In this document: positions 24,534 through 33,370 of the stretch, one piece after another
How positions within the stretch are numbered: position 1 is the first letter of the stretch
Layout of the letters: each line of letters starts with the position of its first letter
Assembly: GCA_021324975.1 (NCBI GenBank)
Contig: JAJPIA010000084.1
Span: 1-49,850 of the forward strand
Length of the DNA stretch: 49,850 nt
Origin: Bacillota bacterium
Lineage (GTDB): Bacteria; Sysuimicrobiota; Sysuimicrobiia; Sysuimicrobiales; Segetimicrobiaceae
Reading direction: 5' to 3'
Notes under the pieces: generated by a model
Seen by the model: the letters and a program-made list of their open reading frames with translations, nothing else
Told to the model about the DNA's origin: nothing
The model's database searches: none
Program-made: the position numbers and the translations under genes

Positions 24534-25058
24534 CTACAGGGCAAGCAACGATGGAATCGCTCCCTCATGCTGCAGCAGCCGCCGCTTGAGATCGAGCCCG
24601 CCGCCGTAGCCGACGAGCGACCCGTTGGCGCCGACGACGCGATGACACGGCACGATGATGCAAACCGGGTTGCGGCCGGACGCGAGCCCCACGGCCCGCG
24701 CTCCCTGCGGGCGGCCGAGCTTCATGGCCAGCGCCGAATACGTGTTGACTGCGCCGATCGGAATCTGCCGCATCGCCTGCCACACGGCGAGCTCGAACGG
24801 CGTCCCGTTGAGGTCGAGCGCCGGCGATTCGAGCTCCTCGAACCGGCCGGCGAAATACTGCGCGAGCCACGTCCGCGCGCGATCGAGGTGGACGCCGGCC
24901 TCGGCCGCACCCGCGCCCCGCTCGTTCCCGCTGCCGGCGGCGGACGATGATGACGGACGCGCCCGGTGCCGGAACTCGAGCGCGTACAGCCCGCGCTCGG
25001 TCGCGGCCGCAACGAGCGGCCCGATCGGCGTCGCGATCGTCGCACGATAGGCTGCCAT
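24534..25058 (-). CDS. ogt: Methylated-DNA-[protein]-cysteine S-methyltransferase
   Basis: A 174-residue suicide DNA repair protein that removes methyl groups from O6-methylguanine. The acceptor is Cys138 in IIVPCHRVVG; NTYSALAMKLGRPQGARAVG contains the DNA-binding and arginine-finger region. There is no AdaA or AraC domain, so it is an Ogt-type enzyme rather than Ada. The start at 25058 (MAAYRATIATPIGPL) gives the normal N-terminus; the frame running on to 25460 is spurious. An acidic/serine-rich loop (about 35-55) is longer than usual. The gene converges on ctaA-ctaB, leaving only nine bases between the two stops, and is divergent from ndh. Confidence 0.95.
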   Translation of the reverse strand: MAAYRATIATPIGPLVAAATERGLYALEFRHRARPSSSSAAGSGNERGAGAAEAGVHLDRARTWLAQYFAGRFEELESPALDLNGTPFELAVWQAMRQIPIGAVNTYSALAMKLGRPQGARAVGLASGRNPVCIIVPCHRVVGANGSLVGYGGGLDLKRRLLQHEGAIPSLLAL

Positions 25059-25100
25059 CGATGCGCCTCTCCTCGGACCCACTGTCCGCTGTCGGACTAA

Positions 25101-25106
25101 TAATAC
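25101..25106 (+). promoter_or_regulatory. -10-like box immediately before ndh
   Basis: TAATAC (with AATAAT overlapping it) ends nine bases before the ndh ATG at 25116. The spacing fits a leaderless transcript or a very short leader; AAAGG between the box and the ATG could still act as a weak ribosome site. Confidence 0.4.
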
Positions 25107-25115
25107 CTTAAAGGT

Positions 25116-26432
25116 ATGGCCTCCCGTAGACCACGCGTCGTCGTCGTAGGAGCAGGGTTCGGCGGGCTCACGGCGGCGCGGCGGCTGGCCCGGTACCCCC
25201 TGGACGTGACCGTCATCGACCGCAAGAACCACCACACGTTCCAGCCGCTCCTGTACCAGGTCGCCACCACCGTGCTCTCGCCCGGGCAGATCGCCTACCC
25301 GATTCGGCGCATCTTTCGCGGACGGACAAACGTCGAGGTGATCCTCGGGGATGTGACGACGATCGATCTCGTCCGCCGCACAGTGGAAGTCGCCGGTCAC
25401 CCGCGCGCCTATGACTATCTCGTCGTGGCGACCGGCGCGGGGCACTCGTACTTCGGACACCCCGAATGGGCGGATCTCGCGCCGGGTCTCAAGACGGTCG
25501 AGGACGCGATCGAGATCAGGCGGCGCGTCCTATTGGCCTTCGAACTGGCCGAGCGTGACGCCGCCGCGGGCGGCCGGCCGGACACCCCCGGCGGGGCGCC
25601 TGCGTTCGTGGTCGTGGGTGGCGGGCCAACGGGCGTGGAGCTCGCGGGAGCCCTGGCCGACATCGCGCGCCGCGCCGTGGCGCGCGACTTCACGCAGATC
25701 GATCCGATGGCCGCGCGCATCACGCTGATCGAGGCGGGACCGCGCATTCTCCCCGCGTTCCCCGAAGATCTGTCGCGCCGGGCCGCGGACCAGCTGAGGC
25801 GCCTCGGGGTCGAAGTCCACACCTCGTCCACCGTCGTGGGGGTTGCACCGGGCGCCGTGCACACGGCGGAGCGCACGTTTCCGGCCACGGTGACCCTCTG
25901 GGCCGCCGGCGTCGCGGCGTCGCCCCTGTCTCGCCAGCTCGGCGACGCGGATCGCGCGGGGCGCGTTCGGGTCGGCCCGGATCTCAGCCTCCCCGAGCAT
26001 CCGGAGGTGTTCGTGATCGGCGACGTCGCGGCATCGGAGGCGCCCGGCGGCGGCCTGCTGCCCGCGCTGGGAGCGGTCGCAACGCAACAGGGCCGCGCCG
26101 CCGCGGAGAACATCCGGCGCCACGTGCGGGGCGTGGCGCGCGTCCCGTTCCACTACACCGACAAGGGAAACCTCGCCACGATCGGCCGGCGGGCGGCCGT
26201 CGCGCAGTTCGGCCGGCTCCACGTCTCGGGATTCGTCGCCTGGCTCATGTGGCTGTTCGTGCACCTGCTGTTGCTCGTGGGCTTTCGGAATCGCCTGGCC
26301 GTTCTGTGGGACTGGGCGTGGGCGTACCTGACGACGGAGCGGAGCGCGCGGCTCATCACGGGGAGCACAACGCTGCCCGGGTGGAACTCTGAGACGCGCA
26401 CGGCGGAACCGCGTGCGGGGTCTGTGCCCTAA
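25116..26432 (+). CDS. ndh: Type II NADH dehydrogenase (NAD(P)/FAD-dependent oxidoreductase)
   Basis: A 438-residue flavoprotein that passes electrons from NADH to quinone without pumping protons. It has the FAD Rossmann motif VVVVGAGFGGLTAAR (8-22), the NAD motif VVVGGGPTGVELAGAL, the FAD-ribityl segment VFVIGDVA, and a C-terminal hydrophobic helix GFVAWLMWLFVHLLLLVGF that attaches NDH-2 to the membrane. NHHTFQPLLYQVAT is the typical NDH-2 N-terminal block. Together with the heme A synthase gene nearby it points to an aerobic respiratory chain. The gene stands alone, divergent from ogt. Confidence 0.93.
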   Translation: MASRRPRVVVVGAGFGGLTAARRLARYPLDVTVIDRKNHHTFQPLLYQVATTVLSPGQIAYPIRRIFRGRTNVEVILGDVTTIDLVRRTVEVAGHPRAYDYLVVATGAGHSYFGHPEWADLAPGLKTVEDAIEIRRRVLLAFELAERDAAAGGRPDTPGGAPAFVVVGGGPTGVELAGALADIARRAVARDFTQIDPMAARITLIEAGPRILPAFPEDLSRRAADQLRRLGVEVHTSSTVVGVAPGAVHTAERTFPATVTLWAAGVAASPLSRQLGDADRAGRVRVGPDLSLPEHPEVFVIGDVAASEAPGGGLLPALGAVATQQGRAAAENIRRHVRGVARVPFHYTDKGNLATIGRRAAVAQFGRLHVSGFVAWLMWLFVHLLLLVGFRNRLAVLWDWAWAYLTTERSARLITGSTTLPGWNSETRTAEPRAGSVP

Positions 26433-26687
26433 CCCGGGGGCCGGAAGATCGCCCGGGCGGATCCAGGGTGACCGACCGGCGGGACAGTCACCGAGCCGTC
26501 GTGCGCACGCCACCTCGCACGGGGAAGGGGAGGTGGACCCAGCGGGGTTCGCCGGCGGGCGCCCGAGCGGCCCGGTGACCGCCCCACGCGCCCGCGACCA
26601 GACGGGCGGAGACGGCTGCGAGCCCAACGTAGCATCCACCGATGACGGGACGATGACGCGCATTTGCGCCGCGTGCGCGGCCGCGGA

Positions 26688-26693
26688 TATACT
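26688..26693 (+). promoter_or_regulatory. -10-like box immediately before the response-regulator gene
   Basis: TATACT ends eight bases before the ATG at 26702, so transcription would begin at about the start codon. The -35 match is weak. No Shine-Dalgarno sequence is visible, in line with a leaderless mRNA. Confidence 0.45.
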
Positions 26694-26701
26694 GAAATCC
26701 C

Positions 26702-27394
26702 ATGCATCTCCTGCTGGTCGAGGACGACCCCGCGCTCGGCGACGTCGTGCGCCGCGGATTGGAGAGTTACGGGTACCGTGTCGCGTGGGTGCGCGACGGA
26801 ACGGAGGCCTACGACGTCGCGAGCGCGGGGTCGTTTGACGCCCTGATCCTGGACCTCATGCTGCCGGGGCTCGACGGGCTCGCGCTCCTCCGCGGCCTGC
26901 GCGACGCCGGCGTGCGGACGCCGGTGCTGTGCCTCACGGCGCGCAGCGGCGTACGCGACCGCGTCACGGGCCTCGACGCCGGCGCGGACGACTATCTCGT
27001 CAAGCCGTTCGCGTTTGAAGAGCTGCTGGCGCGGCTGCGCGCCCTCCTCAGGCGGCCGCAGGATCTGCTGGTGCCGGAGACCCTCGCCGCCGGATCGCTG
27101 CGCCTCCAGCCGAGCGAGCGGCAGGTGACCGTGAAGGGCCGGTCCGTCGACGTACCGCCCCGCGAGTTCGACGTGCTCGAGTACCTGCTGCGGCATGCCG
27201 GCCGCGCGCTCTCGCGGGACGCGATCCTGGAGCGTGTGTGGGGACCGGGCGAGGAGCCCCGTGCCAACGTGGTCGACGCGACCGTGTCGCGGCTGCGCCG
27301 GCGCCTTCGCGGCGGCGGGTGGGAAGGACAGATCGCAGCGGTGCCGGGCCACGGCTACCGGATCATGACGCCGACGCAGCGCTCCGCCTCATGA
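26702..27394 (+). CDS. OmpR/PhoB-family response regulator
   Basis: A 230-residue two-component regulator. The receiver domain (1-115) has Glu7-Asp8-Asp9, the phospho-acceptor Asp51 (LILDLMLPG), Thr79 and Lys101 (VKPF). The winged-helix DNA-binding domain (about 130-225) shows VPPREFDVLEYLL and VVDATVSRLRRRL. It is coupled to the sensor kinase by a four-base overlap (ATGA). No target site or neighbouring regulon reveals the stimulus. Its start lies eight bases after a TATACT box. Confidence 0.95.
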   Translation: MHLLLVEDDPALGDVVRRGLESYGYRVAWVRDGTEAYDVASAGSFDALILDLMLPGLDGLALLRGLRDAGVRTPVLCLTARSGVRDRVTGLDAGADDYLVKPFAFEELLARLRALLRRPQDLLVPETLAAGSLRLQPSERQVTVKGRSVDVPPREFDVLEYLLRHAGRALSRDAILERVWGPGEEPRANVVDATVSRLRRRLRGGGWEGQIAAVPGHGYRIMTPTQRSAS

Positions 27395-28593
27395 ACGCGC
27401 TCGCCTCGACCTTCCACCTCCGGCTCCTGCGCCGCAGCCGGTGGCGCGTCGCCGCGCTCGGCGCGCTCGTGGTCACGGGCGTGCTCGGCGTGATGGCGGC
27501 CGGCGCGTATCTCACGTTGCAGAGCGCGATCGATGCCCGCCTCTACGAACGGCTCGAGGTGGCGGCGATGCGCTTCGACGTAACGGGGACGCATTCGTTC
27601 TATCTCGTCGTCGACGAGCGAGGCCGTCCGCTTCTCGGCCTCCCGCAACCCGAGGGGTGGCGGGCGTCGTGGGAGGGATTTCGCATCGTGTCCGACCCCG
27701 GCGTGGGCGCCGTCGCGATCCTGCATGCGCCCGTCCCGGGCGGCGGCATGCAGGTCATCGCGACCCCGTGTCAGGAGGAGATCAGCGTCCTCCACGAGGT
27801 CCTGCGGATCCTGACGGCCCTCACGGTGACCGGCGGGATCGTTGCCCTGCCGGTCGGATATGCGCTCGCCGGCCTGGCGCTGCGGCCGCTCGACGAGGCG
27901 GTGCGCGAGCGGAGCGGCTTTGTCGCGCTCGCGTCCCACCAGCTACGCACGCCCCTCGCGGTGATCAAGACCGCGGCGGAGCTGGCGCGGGCGGGGCGCG
28001 GAGTCTCGCCCGACGAGGCGCTCGCGACCATCGCCCAGCAGACGGAGCGGATCGAAGCGCTCGCGGCCCGCCTGACGGCGCTCGGCCGCGCCGAAGCCGA
28101 CGCCGCGCCTCAAGATGTGACCATCGACCTCGGCGCCGTGGTGCGGGACGTCACCAGCGGCCTCGCCGCCGCCGCGCGTCAAAAGGCGGTCGCGATCCAG
28201 GTCGACGATCGGCCCGCATGGGTCCGCGTGGATCGGGACGCCGCCAGCGACATGATCACCGCGATCGTCGAGAACGCGGTCCAGTACTCCCCGACCGGGG
28301 ACACGGTCACCGCACGCGTCCGGTCGCGCAGCGGGCAGGCCATCGTCGAGGTGGAAGATCACGGTCCGGGGATCGCGCCGGATGAGCTCTCCATGGTAAC
28401 CGTCCCGTTCTATCAGGGAACGCGCGCCCGCGGGGGCTATGGCCTGGGTCTGTCGATCGCCCGCTCGGTTGCCGAGCGGCACGGCGGGCGGCTCAGCATC
28501 GCGAGCGCGGTCGGTCGGGGCACGACCGTGCGCATCACGCTGCCCGCGCGGCCGGGACCCCGGCCGCAGCCTGTGATCACCACGGGGCACTGA
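27391..28593 (+). CDS. Sensor histidine kinase
   Basis: A 400-residue membrane kinase. Two membrane helices (about 19-42 and 140-165) flank an extracytoplasmic sensor of about 95 residues. A clear HAMP domain is not visible between helix 2 and the H-box; only a short RPLDEAV linker is seen. Phospho-acceptor His183 is in ASHQLRTPLAVIK, followed by the N box (IVENAVQYSP), the G1 box (VEDHGPGI) and the G2 box (GYGLGLSI). It pairs with the response regulator immediately upstream. The signal is unknown. The ATG at 27391 is preferred; the earlier frame from 27238 is a shadow. Confidence 0.94.
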   Translation: MNALASTFHLRLLRRSRWRVAALGALVVTGVLGVMAAGAYLTLQSAIDARLYERLEVAAMRFDVTGTHSFYLVVDERGRPLLGLPQPEGWRASWEGFRIVSDPGVGAVAILHAPVPGGGMQVIATPCQEEISVLHEVLRILTALTVTGGIVALPVGYALAGLALRPLDEAVRERSGFVALASHQLRTPLAVIKTAAELARAGRGVSPDEALATIAQQTERIEALAARLTALGRAEADAAPQDVTIDLGAVVRDVTSGLAAAARQKAVAIQVDDRPAWVRVDRDAASDMITAIVENAVQYSPTGDTVTARVRSRSGQAIVEVEDHGPGIAPDELSMVTVPFYQGTRARGGYGLGLSIARSVAERHGGRLSIASAVGRGTTVRITLPARPGPRPQPVITTGH

Positions 28594-28645
28594 GCGCCCG
28601 CCACTCAATCAAGATGCAGGCGACCTGGTCGGCGCGTGGACCGGG

Positions 28646-29263
28646 ATGGTCTGCTACGGGTTCAAGGGCGGCATCGGATCCGCGTCTCGCGTAGGGCACT
28701 CCGAGGTGCTTGGGCGGCGCGTCACGATCGCCGGGCTCGTGTTGGCGAACTTCGGCCGGCGCGCCGACCTGCGCGTCTACGGATGCCCGGTGGGCCGCTT
28801 TCTCAGGGACGCGGGCGTCTCGAGCCCAGCGACGCGGGGATCGAGGCCGGCCGGATCGAGCGACCCGAGCGGGCGCCCGCACGGTCCCGATGGCTCCGTC
28901 ATCGTCCTTCTCGCCACCGACGCGCCGCTCACGTCACGTCAGCTCACACGGGTGGCGCGGCGCGCGGCGGCCGGCCTCGCGCGGACCGGCTCGACGCACT
29001 CCCACGGGAGCGGTGACTTTGTCCTCGCGTTCAGCACGGCGCGAGCGTATCCACCCTATCTCGCCGACGAAGGAGACCTGATCGGCCCGTTCATCGCCGC
29101 GGCCGCCGACATCACGGAGGAAGCGGTGATCCGGGCCCTCCTGGCGGGCCGGCCCATGACCGGCCGGGACGGCCACCGCGTGGAATCGCTGACGGCCGCC
29201 GACCTCCGGCAGGCGCGGGCCGCGTGGGAGGCGGCCGGCGATGAGTGGCCGATCACCCCGTGA
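28646..29263 (+). pseudogene. S58-family (DmpA/BapA-like) aminopeptidase, N-terminally truncated
   Basis: These 205 codons match only the C-terminal part of DmpA-type N-terminal-nucleophile peptidases. TGMVCYGFKGGIG, LVLANFGRR, DGSVIVLLATDAPL and RTGSTHSHGSGDF are characteristic. Ser122 in HGSGD would be the self-cleavage nucleophile. A full family member has about 340-370 residues, and the first 150 or so are missing. The open frame extends a little upstream (AGDLVGAW, equivalent to the usual 'VGAGTGM' lead-in) without a start, and the histidine kinase gene ends 52 bases before. The Gly usually found next to TGM has become Trp. It is probably a relic, though the surviving piece reads without frameshift. 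Confidence 0.75.
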
Positions 29264-29280
29264 TGCCGGCACGCCGCCGG

Positions 29281-29709
29281 TTAGACTGAGATCGACGCCT
29301 CCACGTCTCTGACGCGCCGTGACAGCGTGCTCATGATCTTCAGGGCCAGCGACGGCGCGACTCGCAGCAACGACCAGAACTCGCGGCGGCCGATGACCAG
29401 GAGCCGCATCGCGGTCCCCGCGTCGACGGTCGCCGAGCGCGGGCCGCCGTCGAGGAGGCTCATCTCGCCGAAGAACTCGCCGGGGCCGAGGCGCACCACC
29501 CTGCCCCGGGGCGCCTTGACGACGGCGCTCCCCTCGATGATCACCAGCAGCTCGTGACCGCTCTCGCCGGCGGTGGCCAATCGTTTCCCGGGCGGGACGT
29601 CGATTTCATCGGCGAGGCGGGCGACATCCTGGAGCTGCCGCCGCGAAAGGCTGCTAAACAACGGGACCTTTTCCAGCAGGGCTATCTTGCTCGACCCGCG
29701 GCCCACCAC
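29281..29709 (-). CDS. Cyclic-nucleotide-binding domain protein
   Basis: A 142-residue stand-alone cNMP-binding (CRP-N) domain without DNA-binding helix. The phosphate-binding cassette is FFGEMSLLDGGPRSATV (about 78-94), with the Glu and Arg that contact cyclic nucleotide. The helix LLEKVPLFSSLSRRQLQDVA opens the domain. It starts with tandem GTG codons at 29709. It lies 77 bases downstream of the adenylate-cyclase gene on the same strand, so a local make-and-sense pair for a cyclic nucleotide is plausible. With no output domain, it probably acts by binding another protein. Confidence 0.88.
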   Translation of the reverse strand: MVGRGSSKIALLEKVPLFSSLSRRQLQDVARLADEIDVPPGKRLATAGESGHELLVIIEGSAVVKAPRGRVVRLGPGEFFGEMSLLDGGPRSATVDAGTAMRLLVIGRREFWSLLRVAPSLALKIMSTLSRRVRDVEASISV

Positions 29710-29786
29710 GCTCGCACCCCCGGTCGCCAGCCTGATCCGTCATTCACGATTCCGGCGAAGCTTCCCTCCGATCGGACGTCGCGCCG

Positions 29787-32700
29787 TCATGACACGCCGC
29801 CGCCGAGTGCCCTCACGCGCTCCACCGCGGGGGATCGGAGGAAGATCGTGCGGAGCCGCTCCTCGGGCACGGTCGCGGCCAGGCGATCGACGACCGCGCC
29901 CGCGCGCGACGCGCTCGTCCGCGATGCGCCGGGGTGTCCCATCACCCGGGAGGTGTCCGCGAGCCCGGCCAGCGCACGCCAGAGCAACGGCGTGCGCCCG
30001 AGGCGCTCGGCCTCGTCGCTTGCCGATCTGTAGGTCGATGCCGCGGCGGCCGGATCTCCGAGCGCCCCCGCCGCATCGGCCAGCAGCAGGAGGGCCGGCA
30101 CGCGCCAGTGCAACGCGCCGGTGGCGGCAGTCATCGCGATGAGGCGCTCGGCGGCGCTCCTCGCCTCCGCCGGCCTACCGGTCGCGTGCAGCATCCGACC
30201 CTCAGCGTGCGTGACTTGTTGCGGATAATCGAGACGGCGCGGTCCGTCGCCGAGCGACCGTTGCGCTTCCTCGATGTATCGCTGCGCCTCCTCCATCCGG
30301 CCGAGCGCGAGGGCGTCGAGCGCGAGCGAGGAGAGCAGGCGCGGCATCCAAAAGGCGCCGACTTCGCCGACGCGCGCCAGGTCCACCGCCTCACGATGGG
30401 CGCGCCAGGCGCCCTCTGTATCCTCCAGTTCCCGGAGCACGTCTCCGATCGTGTGCAGGTTGACGGCGGCCTGTCGAGGTGCGTTGATCTGCCGCGCGAG
30501 CGTCAGTCCCCGCGACGCGTACTCGATCGCCTCGCCGGGCTCGCCCGTCGATGTGGCGATGCGCGCCGCCACGTGGAGCCCAAAGGACAGGTTCCACACA
30601 TCGCCGATGTCCGCCAGCACGGCGATGCTCTCTTTGGCCTCCGATTGCGCCTGGGCGTACTGGCCCAGGATCTCGCGGGCGCCGGCGATCATGTACCGAT
30701 TCTCGCCCGCCAGTGAACGGTTGCCGATCCGCTCGCTCACGCGGGCCGACTCGGTGCACCGGTCAACGCTCTCCCGGAACCGTCCGAGAAACATCAGATT
30801 GTCGCCCAGGCCGTGAAGGCTCTCGGCGAGGCCGCCGAGGTCACCGCAGCGGTCGAGCAACTGGCGCGCCTCTTCGTGGCTGCGGATCGCCTCGGCGTGC
30901 TTGCTCGTGTTGAAGTACGCGAATCCGATGTGGTTGAGGATGCGCCCCGTCAGCGACGGGTCGTCCATCTGGCGGCTCAGCGCCAACGCCTGCTCCAGGC
31001 ACGCCAGGGCCCGCGCGATCTCGTCCTGCTGGCGGTACGAGTATCCGAGGGCATCGAGCGCGATCGCCTCCCGCCGGCGCGCTCCCGTTTGCCGCGCGAG
31101 GTCGCGGGCGGCAACGAAATCGTCGCGCGCCGGCGCGTAGCGCCCCAGCAACACCTGGACGCGGCCGCGGCCGAGCAGCGCCTGGATCCGGAAGGCCGGC
31201 TCCGGGTTCAACTCCAGCACCCGCGTGAAATGCGCCACCGCCGTGGAATTGGCATAGAGACCGGCCGCGCGGTCTCCGGCCACTTGCAGGTTCGCGATCG
31301 CCTGCTCGCGCGCCACGGCGTCCGGCGGGAGCCCGAGATCCCGCCGCAGCGTCAGCACCTCCAGCCAGTGGTGGGCGATACAATCCGCGTACTCCGCGGC
31401 GCGATCGCCCGCCACTCGCCGGTGCCACTCCGCGCACCGCACGTGCGCGGGCCAACGGCTGGCCTTGGGGAGCATCGCGTACGCAACGTCTCGAATCAGC
31501 GCGTGACGAAACGCATATTCCTGCTCGCCGACCAACGTCGATTGCCGCTTCGGCGCCACCAGGCCCTTGGTGACAAGACCGGGCATGGCGGCATCGAGCC
31601 CGCCGTCCTCGGTGATGAACCGGGTCGCCCCGAGCCAGAAATCTCTCCCGACGACGGCCGCGACCTGCAGCAGCCTCTTTTCTGGGCCCGGCAGCGCGTC
31701 CACCCGGGCCGCGATCACGGCGTGTATCGTATCGGGGATCGCGATGTCGGAGGCCGGCACCGCGAGCGCCCAGCCCCCGTCGACCCCCGCCGTGAGAACC
31801 TGTTGCTCCATGATCGTCCGGAGCATCTCCTCAATGAACAGCGGGTTGCCTTCCGCCCGTTCGAGCACGACGTCCATGAGCGGAGCGGGAACGGCGCTCC
31901 CAAGGACCCGCCGGATCAGGGCCCGGCTCTGCTCGCCGGGGAGCGGATCGAGGGACAACGCCGTCGTCGCCCTTCGCCCGCGCATCCATGCCGGTCGCCG
32001 CTCCAGCAGGTCCGGCCGCGCAAGCGCGAGCAGCACGATCGGCATCTCCGAGACCCAATCCGCGGCGTGCTCCACGAAATCCAGCGTGGCGTCTTCCGCG
32101 GCGTGCACGTCCTCAAAGATCAGCAAGAGCGGTGTGCGACGAGCCAGCGCCTCGAAGAATGCGCGAAGACCCGAGAACAGGACTTCCCGGGTCACCTCAC
32201 GGCCCTCTCCATTGAGGCTCAGGACCGTCAACAGGGCCGGCACGGCATCGCCCGCGGCGAGCCGTGCGATCGCATTCGAGAGCTTGGCTCGAGCGGCCTC
32301 TAAGGAGTCGCCCATCAGGATGCCGCACTCTTCCTTGACCGCCTCTCCGATCGCCGAGAACGGCACCCCCGTGCCGTACGCCACCGTGCGACCGAGGAGA
32401 CACCGCATCGTGGCGTGGCGCGCCCGGAACTCTTGCGCCAACCGGCTCTTCCCCGTCCCGGCCTCGGCGAGGACCGTGATCACCTGACCCCGACGCTCGT
32501 GGCAGGCGCGCTGCGCCCATGTGTCCAGGGCTTCCAACTCGCCGGATCGACCAACGAACGGCGTCGCCGGCATCGGGTCCTGCGCCGGAGGGGCGTCGAG
32601 CACCGCCCACACCGGCAGGGCAGCCGCCGCCCCCTTCATCGTGAGCGGCGGCAGCGGCCGCACCGACGCGGCGCCGTGCAGCGCGAGCATGGTGCGTTCA

Positions 32701-33224
32701 CCGATGAGGATTTGGCCGGGTTCCGCAGACTGCTGGAGCCGCGCCGCGAGGTTGACGACTTCGCCCGTCACCAAAAAGTCGCCGCGCGCGGTGGCCTCGA
32801 CGTCCGCCACCACCTCCCCGGTATCGATCCCGATCCGGATCTCGGGCAGGCTGCCGCGCTCGACCTGCGCTCGGACCCGGGCGCGCAGCGAGCTCGCCGC
32901 ACGCACCGCCCGCTCGGGGTCGTCCTCGTGGATCACCGGCAGGCCAAAAACGGCCATCACCGCGTCTCCGATGAACTTCTCCACCGTACCGCCGTACCGG
33001 ACGATCTCCTCGCGGGCGGCGTCGAAGAAGCGGGCCATCTGCGCGCGAACCTGTTCCGGGTCCACGGTGCCGGCCAGGCGCGTCGACCCGACAACGTCCG
33101 CAAACAAAACCGTCACGAGCTTGCGTTCTTCGCGGGGAGTCGTGAAGGGCAGAAGCGCACGCCCGCACCCGCCGCAGAACCGCATCCGGTGCGGGTTTTC
33201 GAAACCGCAGATCGGGCAGCGCAC
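29787..33224 (-). CDS. Class III adenylate/guanylate cyclase with AAA ATPase and TPR regions
   Basis: A protein of about 1,145 residues. A zinc ribbon opens it (Cys3, Cys6, Cys17, Cys20), followed by a class III cyclase domain (about 35-205) with metal ligands Asp43 (FADVVGST) and Asp87 (EKFIGDAVMAVFG) and the transition-state pair Asn158/Arg162 (VVNLAARL). Next come an AAA_16/STAND-type ATPase with Walker A AEAGTGKS (about 253-260) and a Walker B-like LLLIFEDVHAAED, then a long TPR-rich half. Cyclase residues are complete, so cAMP or cGMP synthesis is likely. I prefer the GTG at 33224, which starts the usual zinc ribbon; a TTG at 33323 adds 33 unrelated residues. It precedes the cNMP-binding protein. 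Confidence 0.9.
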   Translation of the reverse strand: MRCPICGFENPHRMRFCGGCGRALLPFTTPREERKLVTVLFADVVGSTRLAGTVDPEQVRAQMARFFDAAREEIVRYGGTVEKFIGDAVMAVFGLPVIHEDDPERAVRAASSLRARVRAQVERGSLPEIRIGIDTGEVVADVEATARGDFLVTGEVVNLAARLQQSAEPGQILIGERTMLALHGAASVRPLPPLTMKGAAAALPVWAVLDAPPAQDPMPATPFVGRSGELEALDTWAQRACHERRGQVITVLAEAGTGKSRLAQEFRARHATMRCLLGRTVAYGTGVPFSAIGEAVKEECGILMGDSLEAARAKLSNAIARLAAGDAVPALLTVLSLNGEGREVTREVLFSGLRAFFEALARRTPLLLIFEDVHAAEDATLDFVEHAADWVSEMPIVLLALARPDLLERRPAWMRGRRATTALSLDPLPGEQSRALIRRVLGSAVPAPLMDVVLERAEGNPLFIEEMLRTIMEQQVLTAGVDGGWALAVPASDIAIPDTIHAVIAARVDALPGPEKRLLQVAAVVGRDFWLGATRFITEDGGLDAAMPGLVTKGLVAPKRQSTLVGEQEYAFRHALIRDVAYAMLPKASRWPAHVRCAEWHRRVAGDRAAEYADCIAHHWLEVLTLRRDLGLPPDAVAREQAIANLQVAGDRAAGLYANSTAVAHFTRVLELNPEPAFRIQALLGRGRVQVLLGRYAPARDDFVAARDLARQTGARRREAIALDALGYSYRQQDEIARALACLEQALALSRQMDDPSLTGRILNHIGFAYFNTSKHAEAIRSHEEARQLLDRCGDLGGLAESLHGLGDNLMFLGRFRESVDRCTESARVSERIGNRSLAGENRYMIAGAREILGQYAQAQSEAKESIAVLADIGDVWNLSFGLHVAARIATSTGEPGEAIEYASRGLTLARQINAPRQAAVNLHTIGDVLRELEDTEGAWRAHREAVDLARVGEVGAFWMPRLLSSLALDALALGRMEEAQRYIEEAQRSLGDGPRRLDYPQQVTHAEGRMLHATGRPAEARSAAERLIAMTAATGALHWRVPALLLLADAAGALGDPAAAASTYRSASDEAERLGRTPLLWRALAGLADTSRVMGHPGASRTSASRAGAVVDRLAATVPEERLRTIFLRSPAVERVRALGGGVS

Positions 33225-33370
33225 GCTAGGTCGCTTCGTTTCGGCTCCAACCGGAGCGTGGATGGATCTCGTACTCGAAAATTGCAAGAAGCTTCCGTCT
33301 TCGCGAGCGTATTCCTTCCACAAGACATCACGGAGGCCATCCGCGCGGAGTGTGTGCTGGAGTTGTGTTT

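Noticed and set aside
29264-29280. Small GC hairpin between the S58 fragment and the cNMP-binding gene as a terminator
   Set aside because: The stem is only five pairs and there is no T tract. Such stems are common by chance at this GC content.
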